A stretch of DNA of 64,000 nucleotides from Parvularcula sp. IMCC14364. Lineage in GTDB: Bacteria; Pseudomonadota; Alphaproteobacteria; Caulobacterales; Parvularculaceae. Under the pieces are notes generated by a model that did no database searches, was not told the DNA's origin, and was given only the letters and a program-made list of their open reading frames with translations. The stretch spans positions 930,001 to 994,000 of the forward strand of contig NZ_CP132334.1 of assembly GCF_030758415.1 (NCBI RefSeq), given 5' to 3'. Each line of letters starts with the position of its first letter. Position 1 is the first letter of the stretch. A program made the translations under genes and the position numbers. Of the stretch, positions 1-7,945 are shown in pieces.

Positions 1-85
1 CGCCAGAACGGCTTTTGCATTGATGATATTGGTCGTCGCGGTTTTTGTCGCCATGCAAGCTGGGCAATCTGTTTTATCGGCTTGA
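1..85 (+). CDS. C-terminal end of an unknown membrane protein (partial)
   Basis: The first 85 bases carry an open frame (from base 2) ending in TGA at 83-85. It encodes a hydrophobic stretch rich in Ala, Val, Leu and Met, like a final transmembrane helix, followed by a short polar tail. The gene begins left of the window, so its function cannot be judged. It lies just upstream of the LysE-type gene on the same strand. Confidence is low because only 27 codons are visible. Confidence 0.35.
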   Translation, partial: ARTAFALMILVVAVFVAMQAGQSVLSA

Positions 86-113
86 GCGCAGCAATCTTGG
101 CGCAGGAGATCAA

Positions 114-731
114 TTGGAACTGTTTTTAAATGTCGATTGGCCGACATTCTTATTGGCAATGCTGTTGATTGAGCTCACGCCCGGTCCAAATATGGGGTGG
201 CTTACTTTGCTCTCGGCGCGGCACGGCGCGCGGGTCGGTTTGACCGCTGTTCTCGGGATCGCGTTAGGACTGGCGGTGCAGGTACTTGTCGCCGCAACCG
301 GCCTTTCAGCTGTGATGGCGGGTTACCCGATCTTGTACGAGACCCTGCGTTGGGGCGGTGTGCTCTTTATGATCTGGCTCGCCTGGCAAGCCTTCGCGGA
401 AAATGGCTCGGCCACGCCAGCGACCGGGCTGCAGGAAAAAGGGTTCCGCCGCGGGTTCATAGCGAACCTCTTGAATCCCAAAGCGCTGGTCTTCTATGCC
501 GTTGTGATCGGACAATTCACAGACCCGACCCTTGGTTCAATCTGGTGGCAAATCCTGACCCTGGGTGCCCTTCACATTGGCATTGCCACTTTGGTTCACT
601 TGGCCCTCGTCTTTATGGGAACCCGCATTGGGGACGGCATCGAGACCTGGCGAACATCATTTACGGCGCGGGTGTTCTTCTCGGTCAGCCTCTTCGCCGT
701 TGCGATCTGGATCGCTATCTCAACCAGCTAA
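114..731 (+). CDS. LysE/RhtB family amino-acid exporter
   Basis: Predicted inner-membrane exporter of the LysE family, which pumps amino acids or related metabolites out of the cell. The 205-residue product has the family's usual length. Its first helix carries the conserved ELTPGPNM segment, and the middle has the family-typical NLLNPKALVFY motif. Five to six hydrophobic segments are visible. I chose TTG at 114 because AGGAG lies at 104-108 with good spacing; the frame opens earlier (TTG at 45), but that would add an atypical polar N-terminus. The substrate cannot be told from sequence. The gene converges on the DUF6868-like gene with an 18-bp gap. Confidence 0.85.
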   Translation: MELFLNVDWPTFLLAMLLIELTPGPNMGWLTLLSARHGARVGLTAVLGIALGLAVQVLVAATGLSAVMAGYPILYETLRWGGVLFMIWLAWQAFAENGSATPATGLQEKGFRRGFIANLLNPKALVFYAVVIGQFTDPTLGSIWWQILTLGALHIGIATLVHLALVFMGTRIGDGIETWRTSFTARVFFSVSLFAVAIWIAISTS

Positions 732-749
732 GCACCCGGGCCTGAGGCG

Positions 750-992
750 CTACAAAACAAATCTCAATACGAGATAAGGGACGAGCCCGAATGTCAGAAT
801 CAGGACCTTGTAAAAGGCAAAGAACTGGAAGTAGAGACGAGGCAATTCGATTTCCGGGACGCGCATCGTCGCGTTGTGGATACTCACAACGAAGTCGCGC
901 ATCACCAGCATGGCGAGCCATGACACGAGAAGCAGCGCGTAATTGATGAGGGTGAACCAGGCAAAAAATTTAGTCAGCAATTCCAGGGTCAT
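750..992 (-). CDS. small DUF6868-like membrane protein
   Basis: An 80-residue protein with two hydrophobic helices (about residues 10-32 and 50-78) separated by a short amphipathic stretch with Arg, His and Glu. Length and pattern, including the FFAW...LIN start and the FYK...LVPYL end, resemble the DUF6868 family of small bacterial membrane proteins. No function is known for that family. A good ribosome binding site (AAGGAG, spacing 7) precedes the ATG. It stands alone between the exporter and the integrase. Confidence 0.7.
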   Translation of the reverse strand: MTLELLTKFFAWFTLINYALLLVSWLAMLVMRDFVVSIHNATMRVPEIELPRLYFQFFAFYKVLILTFGLVPYLVLRFVL

Positions 993-1225
993 GACGCGCT
1001 CCTTTGAAACGAGTTTGCCAACAAACTGCGCTATTCATCTCGGACACAAAATAGGCAGGTCCCCTTATGTCCGGTTTTAGGAACTTCCTGACGGGCGGCC
1101 AATGTCCACTTCCGGGATGAACCTGCCGTTTGACCCAGGACGATCGATGTCTCTTTGGAGCCAATCGGGCTCTCAAGTACCTAGATTCCGATGTCTGCTT
1201 ATGTGAAAAAACAAACACCGACTAG

Positions 1226-2434
1226 TTACGAATGGGCGTTTATCAAAATGTCATCGACCGCTGCGGCAACTTTACTCTTTACCCGCCTGTATTCGGCTCG
1301 ATCGTAATGCTTCCGAGCAACCGAAGCGTTCTGCCCGTGGTTGTGCCAGATATCTATCCATTCCTCCCGCAGGTCATCTTCGTGATCCAGCAGATGCGAT
1401 TTCATTGTTCTGCGCAAGTCGCGCGGTTGAAATCTTTCAAATTCTGTTTCATCGCAGAACTTGCGAACTGCCTTCGCCACGGCGTTGGGCGTGACCGGTT
1501 CGAGCGGCTCAGTAGTATGCTGAAACAAATATTCAGAATCTGGATGTGACGAGGCTTTGGCTTCTTTCAGTATCGAAATTGCGTGAGCGGTCAGCGGTAG
1601 ATCGTGAGTAGTATCGTTTTTTGTTTTAGGAATGCGCAACAAGGGTGTTGTCCGCTTTTCATGCCACCAATCTTTCTTGCTGTTGATGACTTCCGTGACA
1701 CGGATACCGCCCATCGCGATTATCATTCTCGCCGCCGCGACAATGGCGGGAGAGGCATAACCTGGAAACTCATCCCAGAATATTTTGACTTCTTCCAGAG
1801 ACAGTTTTCGGTCCCTGGCGTTTGAACTGACACGGCCGCCGACTGCCGTCACCGGATTGCCTTCGATACCGAAGAGCGTGCCTTCTATTTCTTTCGTCGG
1901 GTCATTGTCTGCAGCGATGCCGCGACCGAATGCCGCAGACAGGTAAGCGCGTGGATGAGTTGTTTTGACTCCCCGTTTATGAATCTCCCGCAGCCATGCG
2001 GTGGCATCAGCAGGCCGGACGTTTCGCGCCAGAGTGTCAGGTCCCAAAAAATGAACAGCAGCATGAGGCGCGTCCAGCAGATACAGCCGGTTATTTTCCG
2101 AGGATTTTCCTTCTTCATCCATGCACCGGATCACAAACTCAAATAGATCTTTGACCGTGCCAAATTTTATCTGCTTTGGACATACGCCGTGGAGGCGAGG
2201 GGCTTCGGCGGTGTCCAGAGCCATCTGTCGCGCCCTCGAAAGTGATAACGAAGGATATTTACCAAGGGTAATTCGCCGGCGCTCATGGCTCTCGCCGATC
2301 ATCACGGAGAAGGTCTTTGATCTCTTCCCGACACGCAGCCGTAAGTTCGGACACGAAGTATCTATAAACTCGTCTTGCTTGTTTTTTGGCCTCACATGCA
2401 TGAGCCAGCGATCAGTGAAATTGTGTCTTGTCAT
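1226..2434 (-). CDS. P4-type tyrosine integrase beside tRNA-Arg
   Basis: Site-specific tyrosine recombinase, 402 residues. The N-terminal 80 or so residues resemble the DUF4102-like arm-binding domain of P4 integrases, with the RITLGKYPSLSLSRARQ segment. The catalytic C-terminal half shows Arg in GGIRVTEV, Lys in PKTKNDTTHDLPL, the second Arg in PRDLRRT, His in WHNHGQ and the Tyr nucleophile in KHYDRAEYR. The usual His of the HxxR box is Arg here, a variant I believe occurs in this superfamily. The gene starts 114 bp from the 3' end of tRNA-Arg(CCT), a classic attachment site. The frame is intact. No second copy of the tRNA 3' end is visible in the window, so any island it mobilises would have to extend left of base 1, or this is a solitary remnant. 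Confidence 0.9.
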   Translation of the reverse strand: MTRHNFTDRWLMHVRPKNKQDEFIDTSCPNLRLRVGKRSKTFSVMIGESHERRRITLGKYPSLSLSRARQMALDTAEAPRLHGVCPKQIKFGTVKDLFEFVIRCMDEEGKSSENNRLYLLDAPHAAVHFLGPDTLARNVRPADATAWLREIHKRGVKTTHPRAYLSAAFGRGIAADNDPTKEIEGTLFGIEGNPVTAVGGRVSSNARDRKLSLEEVKIFWDEFPGYASPAIVAAARMIIAMGGIRVTEVINSKKDWWHEKRTTPLLRIPKTKNDTTHDLPLTAHAISILKEAKASSHPDSEYLFQHTTEPLEPVTPNAVAKAVRKFCDETEFERFQPRDLRRTMKSHLLDHEDDLREEWIDIWHNHGQNASVARKHYDRAEYRRVKSKVAAAVDDILINAHS

Positions 2435-2547
2435 AGCCTCCTACCAAAATTTCCTGCCCAATAGAGCAAATCGTGAACCTAGAATGAACCTATTTCCAAA
2501 ACGTGGTTAACAGGCGTCACAGATTGATCAATGATTTCAGAGAGTTA

Positions 2548-2624
2548 TGGCGACCCCGACAGGATTCGAACCTGTGGCCCCCAGATTAGGAATCTGGTGC
2601 TCTATCCTGCTGAGCTACGGGGCC
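2548..2624 (-). tRNA. tRNA-Arg (anticodon CCT)
   Basis: A 77-nt tRNA read on the minus strand. The 7-bp acceptor stem (GGCCCCG with CGGGGTC, one G-U pair), the T-loop TTCGAAT and the encoded CCA end are all visible. The anticodon stem CCAGA/TCTGG closes the loop TTCCTAA, giving anticodon CCT, which reads the AGG codon for arginine. Its 3' end faces the integrase gene, making it a likely chromosomal attachment site. Confidence 0.95.
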
Positions 2625-2937
2625 GCTGCTGCGCGGTGATTTAGCCTGAGCCCGGTGGCTGGTGCAAGCCGTGACGCTCAGCAGAGCGGCCAGGCGGACC
2701 GCCAGGCTTCGCGGGTGTCGCAGGCGTATCTGCGTCGTTTGAGCGTCTCCATCGTTGGCCACGAAAGGATAGCTGCCTTTTTTCGGGCAATTAACCATAT
2801 CAAAATGGCCTGAAGCGCGCCATAAATGTGCCATGCACCGCGTGCCTGTTTCAGGTTACCGGGGAGGAGGGACGTGTGAGAGCACTCACGCGTATCGGGC
2901 CGGTTTTGTGCTGGCATCTGTGGAAGGATAGGGTCCC
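2625..2937. other. intergenic region between tRNA-Arg and the macroglobulin gene
   Basis: About 310 bases without a convincing gene. The left end holds the tRNA promoter. The right end holds the ribosome binding site (AAGGA near 2925) of the alpha-2-macroglobulin gene. Short open frames here lack ribosome binding sites and start codons in sensible places. I see no terminator or repeat. Confidence 0.6.
2639..2667 (-). promoter_or_regulatory. likely promoter of tRNA-Arg
   Basis: On the minus strand TTGCAC (2667-2662) and CTAAAT (2644-2639) are separated by exactly 17 bases. They lie about 15 bases upstream of the mature tRNA 5' end, the expected place for a sigma-70-type tRNA promoter. Confidence 0.5.
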
Positions 2938-5900
2938 ATGTTCGGAAAAAGTCTGGTTACCAGTGTTATCGCGATTGCTGTCGCCTTTGCGGCGGGGCTG
3001 TTCATTGGCCGGGTTGGCTTTCGTGATATTGAAGCCAATACTTTCCAGCCGCCCGTCGGGGACGTTGAAGAACTGACGGCGCAACAGCGTGCCAACATTC
3101 CCTTGCGAGAATATGAAACGGTGCGCGAAGCGGATGCTGCACGTGGCGCGCCGCCTCTGCCGGATGAATTTGCCTTTGCCAGACTGACCCTGGACACCAC
3201 GGATGAAACGCCAAAGGCCTGCTTCACTTTCACGCAGGCGCTGGCGGATGACGTGAATTACGCTGATTTTGTGGAACTGGCCCCTTCAGCACAGGTGGTG
3301 GCGAGCGTTGCCGGTGAAACGGTCTGCCTCGCCGGACTGGATTTTAACCGCGACTATGACGTGACATTGCGCGCGGGATTGCCTGATGCAGCAGGCGAGG
3401 AGATCGGGCGCAGTGAAACAGTCACCGTCTCTTTTGGTGACAAGCCGGCCTATGTGGGGTTTTCCGGCAATGGCGTGATCCTGCCGCGGCTTGAGGCTGA
3501 TGGTCTGGGCCTGGAAACCGTGAATGTGGACAGGCTGAAGGTCAGTATCCACCGGGTCGGGGAGCGCGCCCTTGCCTATAAGAGCATCATGGAAGGCGAT
3601 ACCATCGCAGAGGACCGGTATGGGTATCCCTGGGATCAGGAAGATGGTCAGGATGTTGGGGTCAAGCTCTGGGAAGGCCAGCTTGAGGTAGCAGACCTGC
3701 CCAATCAGGAGGTCACGACGGTATTTCCGCTTGGGGCGGCTCTGGGCGAAGCACGGCGACAGGCCGACGGCGCGTTGCAGCCGGGGGCCTATTTCGTCTC
3801 GGTTGAAGATGACTCGACTGGGCGCACGGACAGTCGGCGCCCGGCCCGTGCCTGGCGCTGGATCCTGTTCACAGACATGGCCCTGACCACCTATCGCGGC
3901 GCTGATGGCATTGATGTTGTGCTCAGGTCCCTGAAGAGTGCTGCACCGGTCGGTGCGGCAAATGTGCGGCTGATTGCGCAGAACAATGACGTTCTGGCGG
4001 AGCTTGAGACGGATGGAAACGGCTATGTGCATTTCCCTGGCCCGGTCACCCGTGGCACAGGCCCGCTGAGCCCGAAAATGATTGTGGCATATGGACCCGA
4101 GAATGATTTCTCCGTGCTTGACCTCTCGCGCTCCCCCCTGGACCTGACAGATCGTGATATTGGCGGGCGCTATGCTGGTGGCCCGGTGGACGCCTATCTC
4201 TATTTTGATCGGGGCATCTATCGGCCCGGCGAGGTGGCGCATATCAGCGGGTTGCTGCGGGACCATGCTGGCGACGCAGTGGCGGACCGTCCGGTAACCC
4301 TGGAACTGCGTCGTCCGAATTATACGATTGCAGAGGAAATTCGTATTGACAGCCTGGAGATCGGTGGTTTCAGCCAAAGCTTCAATGTGCCCTCAGCCTC
4401 GCCGCGCGGCATGTGGACGGCCATATTGAAAGTTGATGGCAGCGAGGAAACCCACGCCGCGACGTTTTCGGTGGAAGATTTTGTGCCCCAGCGGATCGCT
4501 GTGGAGCTGGGCCTTGAAGATGACACACCGGTGCTGGAAGGCGAGCGCCGCGCGATTGATGTGGATGTCCGCTTCCTTTATGGCGCGCCCGGTTCCGGCC
4601 TGAATGTCGAGGGAGAGGCGCGCCTGCGCGTCGATCCTAATCCGTTCCCTGACTATGAGGGATTCAGTTTCGGGGACACGCGGGACACTTTTTCAGACCA
4701 ACGCCTCAATCTGGGTGAAACCATGACGGATGGTGACGGGCAGGCAGCCCTGACGCTGGCGGTTGACCCGGGTATTGCGTCAGGGGGCAAGCCGTTGCGC
4801 GCTGAACTTGTGGTCGGCGTTGCGGAACCCGGCGGCCGGTTTGTGCGCGAAAGCACACGTCTGCCCGTGCGTGTGGATGAAAGATATATTGGTATCCGGC
4901 GCTCAGGCAACAGCCGCCCCGGCAGGAATGAGCCGGTTGAATTTGACCTGGTTCTGCTCGGCCAGGACGGCGCGCCCGTCGATCAGGAAGGGCTTGAGTG
5001 GCGGATTATAGAGGAAGATTACCGTTTCGAGTGGTACCGGCAAAATGGTGAATGGCGCTGGCGCCGTGACTACCGGGATATTCTGATCAGCACAGAGACG
5101 ATTGATGTGCGTGCCGGACGCCTTGCCAACATTTCCCGTCAACTGGATTATGGTTCTTACAGGCTGGAAGTGCGGGATCCCGTAAGCGATGCCTATAGCA
5201 GTGTGCGTTTCTATGCCGGCTGGAACACCTATGCTTCCGGCGCGCAGACGCCGGATCAGGCCAGCCTGACCATACCCGATGACCCTGTCAGACCCGGCGC
5301 ACGCACCAGAGTGACTCTCGCCGCGCCTTATGCTGGCGAAGCTGTGATCGCGATTGCGACTGACCGGGTTCATCAGGTCATGCGGATGGAGGTCAGTGAA
5401 CGGCCGCAGGAAATCATGATTGAAACGGACCCTAACTGGGGCACAGGTTTTTATGTCATGGCGACGATTATCACCCCGCGCGATGTGGTGGACCAGCCCG
5501 TGCCGCGCCGGGCCATGGGGGTCGGTTATGTGCCGTTCGATATGGCGGGCAGCAAACTTGAACTGGCGTTCGAGACAGAGGAGATGATCCGTCCACGCCA
5601 GTCTCTTGACCTGCCCGTGAGAATAGATGGCGCCGACATTGACGAGACCATCATGATGACAGTGGCCGCCGTGGATGAAGGCATTCTGCGTCTGACCAAG
5701 TTTGACAGCCCTGACCCTGCTGGCTGGTATTTCGGCAAGAAGGCACTGGGCGTTCAGGTATATGATGATTATGGCCGGTTGCTCGATGCCAATCTTGGCG
5801 CTGCAACGCGCTTTGGGGGCGACCAGCTGGGCGGTGAGGGGCTGACTGTTGTTCCCACCAAGACGGTTGCCCTGTTCCGGGGGCCAGTCAGTGTGAATGG

Positions 5901-7917
5901 CGACGGCGTTGCACAGGTGCCGATTGAGGTGCCGGACTTCAATGGCGAATTGCGCCTGATGGCGGTGGCCTGGAGTGAAGACAAGATCGGCTCTGCTGAT
6001 CGTGCCCTGACGGTGCGTGATCCGGTGCCTGCTGAACTGGCCTTGCCACGCTTCCTTGGACCAAATGATGCCGCCAGCACGACCCTGCTTATCGACAATG
6101 TCGAGGGCCGATCCGGCGTGTACATGGTCAATATTGATGGTGATGGGCCGGTCTCCATTGCTGAAGCGGAGAATTTCAATCTCGCGACCGGGCAACGGCA
6201 GGATGCAATATTCCCGCTGCAAGCCGGGGAAATCGGTATTGGTGCTGTGGACCTTTCGGTGAGCGGACCGGATGATTTTGCTGTGGCGCGCTCTTATCCT
6301 ATTCAGGTGCGGGCACCATATTTCCCCGTGACCCAGGTTGAAACAGAAGTACAACAGCCCGGCGCGGCCTATCTTGCCGACGAGAGCCTGCTGGATGGGT
6401 ATCTCGCCGGGGATATTGATGTCACCGTTTCTTACTCGCCCTTGCGCGGTATTGACCCGCAAAGCCTGCTTGGCCAGTTGCGACGATATCCTTACGGGTG
6501 TACGGAGCAGTTGACTTCATCTGCCTTCCCGCTGCTCTATGCTGACAGGTTAGGGGCAATGACAGGCGATGGGCCGGATCGGGCCTTGCGTCCACGCGTG
6601 CAGGAAGCAATCAACAAGATTCTGGCGCGGCAAAGTCCAGACGGTGCATTTGGATTATGGCGTGCAGGGGATGGCTATTCTACAGGCTGGATCGGCGTTT
6701 ATGTGACGGACTTCCTCTACCGCGCGCAGCAGGAAGGGTATTTCGTGCCGGATACAGCGCTGGAAAGTGCCTATTCTGCACTCCAGCAACTGACCAAGAC
6801 GGATCGCTGGATGTCGGTCAGCTATATCACCCGCATTGAGCGTGGTACGATCTATGCGGATAACCAGGAATTCCTGCGCCGGCGCTCGGCAGCTTATGCG
6901 TTTTATGTACTGGCGCGCGCAGGCCGGGCAGACCTGTCTGACCTCAGATACTTCCATGACTCCTTTATCACGGAAGTGCCGAACCCGCTGGCGCGCGCAC
7001 ATGCGGGCACGGCGCTGGCACTGTTGGGGGACAGGGCGCGTGCGGCCAACGCCTTCAAGCTGGCGGAAGAGGTGATCGGCTATAACAATGCCGAGAACTA
7101 TTACCAGTCTCCTTTGAGAGATGCTGCAGCAATGATTCCGCTGGCTGCGGAGATCGACAATCAACCGCTGGTCAGCCGTCTGACAGAAACGCTCGATGAA
7201 TATCTTGGCAGTGAGTATTACAACACTCAGGAACAGGCGTTTCTGTTGCTGGCGGCTGCGTCATTGCTGGATCAGTCTGGCGATGTTACGATTGCGGTTG
7301 ACGGGGCAGAGATTGCTGACGGCGGCAAGACGCCGCGCGTTGCCCTGAGCCGGGCAATGCTGCAGGACGGCGTGCGCATTACGAATGAGAGTGATGGACC
7401 ATTGTTCCGGTCTGTTGCTGTTCACGGCACGCCTGCTGCTGCGCCAGCTGCGCAAGCAAGCGGGTTTACACTGACGAAGCAGATACGCACGCTTGATGGT
7501 CAGCCAGTTGATCTTGCAGCCATTTCCCAGAACGACCGCCTTGTCATCAGCGTCTCCGGGCGACCGCAGGATTTCAGATTGCACCCGGCAATTGTCGTGG
7601 ACATGCTGCCGCCCGGTTTCGAGATTGAATCGGTCATTTCCGAAACGGATGGCGCGCGCAATGGCATCTATGGCTGGCTTGACGGTGTCAGCCGGGCCAA
7701 GGTTGCAGAAGCGCGGGATGATCGTTTTGTGGCGGCGATAGACCTGCGCCGTTACGAGGGCTCAGCTTCTTCCGGCCGTTTCAAACTGGCCTATATCGTC
7801 CGTGCCGTGACACCGGGTACCTATGTACTGCCCGGATCGGTGATTGAAGACATGTATCGCCCTGGCGTTTTCGGGCGCACAAGCGTTCAGCAGGTCAACA
7901 TTGCTGCGGCTGACTGA
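2938..7917 (+). CDS. bacterial alpha-2-macroglobulin (YfhM-like), thioester type
   Basis: Large envelope protein (1659 aa) of the bacterial alpha-2-macroglobulin family, thought to trap foreign proteases in the periplasm and protect the cell when its envelope is breached. The N-terminus has a hydrophobic segment (about residues 5-24) acting as a signal anchor, with no lipobox Cys. The middle holds the MG-type beta domains, including the DRGIYRPGE segment. The thioester signature YPYGCTEQ places Cys1188 and Gln1191, so this is the thioester-forming class. The bait region and TED helices follow, ending in a receptor-binding-like domain. An AAGGA precedes the ATG. The PBP1C gene follows after 28 bp; this pairing is well known in proteobacteria and suggests coupling of wall repair to defence. 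Confidence 0.93.
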   Translation: MFGKSLVTSVIAIAVAFAAGLFIGRVGFRDIEANTFQPPVGDVEELTAQQRANIPLREYETVREADAARGAPPLPDEFAFARLTLDTTDETPKACFTFTQALADDVNYADFVELAPSAQVVASVAGETVCLAGLDFNRDYDVTLRAGLPDAAGEEIGRSETVTVSFGDKPAYVGFSGNGVILPRLEADGLGLETVNVDRLKVSIHRVGERALAYKSIMEGDTIAEDRYGYPWDQEDGQDVGVKLWEGQLEVADLPNQEVTTVFPLGAALGEARRQADGALQPGAYFVSVEDDSTGRTDSRRPARAWRWILFTDMALTTYRGADGIDVVLRSLKSAAPVGAANVRLIAQNNDVLAELETDGNGYVHFPGPVTRGTGPLSPKMIVAYGPENDFSVLDLSRSPLDLTDRDIGGRYAGGPVDAYLYFDRGIYRPGEVAHISGLLRDHAGDAVADRPVTLELRRPNYTIAEEIRIDSLEIGGFSQSFNVPSASPRGMWTAILKVDGSEETHAATFSVEDFVPQRIAVELGLEDDTPVLEGERRAIDVDVRFLYGAPGSGLNVEGEARLRVDPNPFPDYEGFSFGDTRDTFSDQRLNLGETMTDGDGQAALTLAVDPGIASGGKPLRAELVVGVAEPGGRFVRESTRLPVRVDERYIGIRRSGNSRPGRNEPVEFDLVLLGQDGAPVDQEGLEWRIIEEDYRFEWYRQNGEWRWRRDYRDILISTETIDVRAGRLANISRQLDYGSYRLEVRDPVSDAYSSVRFYAGWNTYASGAQTPDQASLTIPDDPVRPGARTRVTLAAPYAGEAVIAIATDRVHQVMRMEVSERPQEIMIETDPNWGTGFYVMATIITPRDVVDQPVPRRAMGVGYVPFDMAGSKLELAFETEEMIRPRQSLDLPVRIDGADIDETIMMTVAAVDEGILRLTKFDSPDPAGWYFGKKALGVQVYDDYGRLLDANLGAATRFGGDQLGGEGLTVVPTKTVALFRGPVSVNGDGVAQVPIEVPDFNGELRLMAVAWSEDKIGSADRALTVRDPVPAELALPRFLGPNDAASTTLLIDNVEGRSGVYMVNIDGDGPVSIAEAENFNLATGQRQDAIFPLQAGEIGIGAVDLSVSGPDDFAVARSYPIQVRAPYFPVTQVETEVQQPGAAYLADESLLDGYLAGDIDVTVSYSPLRGIDPQSLLGQLRRYPYGCTEQLTSSAFPLLYADRLGAMTGDGPDRALRPRVQEAINKILARQSPDGAFGLWRAGDGYSTGWIGVYVTDFLYRAQQEGYFVPDTALESAYSALQQLTKTDRWMSVSYITRIERGTIYADNQEFLRRRSAAYAFYVLARAGRADLSDLRYFHDSFITEVPNPLARAHAGTALALLGDRARAANAFKLAEEVIGYNNAENYYQSPLRDAAAMIPLAAEIDNQPLVSRLTETLDEYLGSEYYNTQEQAFLLLAAASLLDQSGDVTIAVDGAEIADGGKTPRVALSRAMLQDGVRITNESDGPLFRSVAVHGTPAAAPAAQASGFTLTKQIRTLDGQPVDLAAISQNDRLVISVSGRPQDFRLHPAIVVDMLPPGFEIESVISETDGARNGIYGWLDGVSRAKVAEARDDRFVAAIDLRRYEGSASSGRFKLAYIVRAVTPGTYVLPGSVIEDMYRPGVFGRTSVQQVNIAAAD

Positions 7918-7945
7918 TATAAGAGGCACGCAGGTGTGGGGCGCC

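Noticed and set aside
970-1218. 82-codon minus-strand frame upstream of DUF6868-like gene
   Set aside because: Overlaps the start region of the small membrane protein, has no ribosome binding site and no recognisable features.
1-1225. Second copy of the tRNA-Arg 3' end as attL
   Set aside because: I scanned for the tRNA 3' end sequence and did not find it; only the copy at 2548 is present in the window.
3286-4377. 363-codon open frame antisense to the alpha-2-macroglobulin gene
   Set aside because: It lies wholly inside a clear, homologous gene on the other strand, has no ribosome binding site and a composition typical of shadow frames.
4903-6462. 519-codon open frame antisense to the alpha-2-macroglobulin gene
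   Set aside because: Another shadow frame: no family features, no start context, and full overlap with a strongly supported gene.
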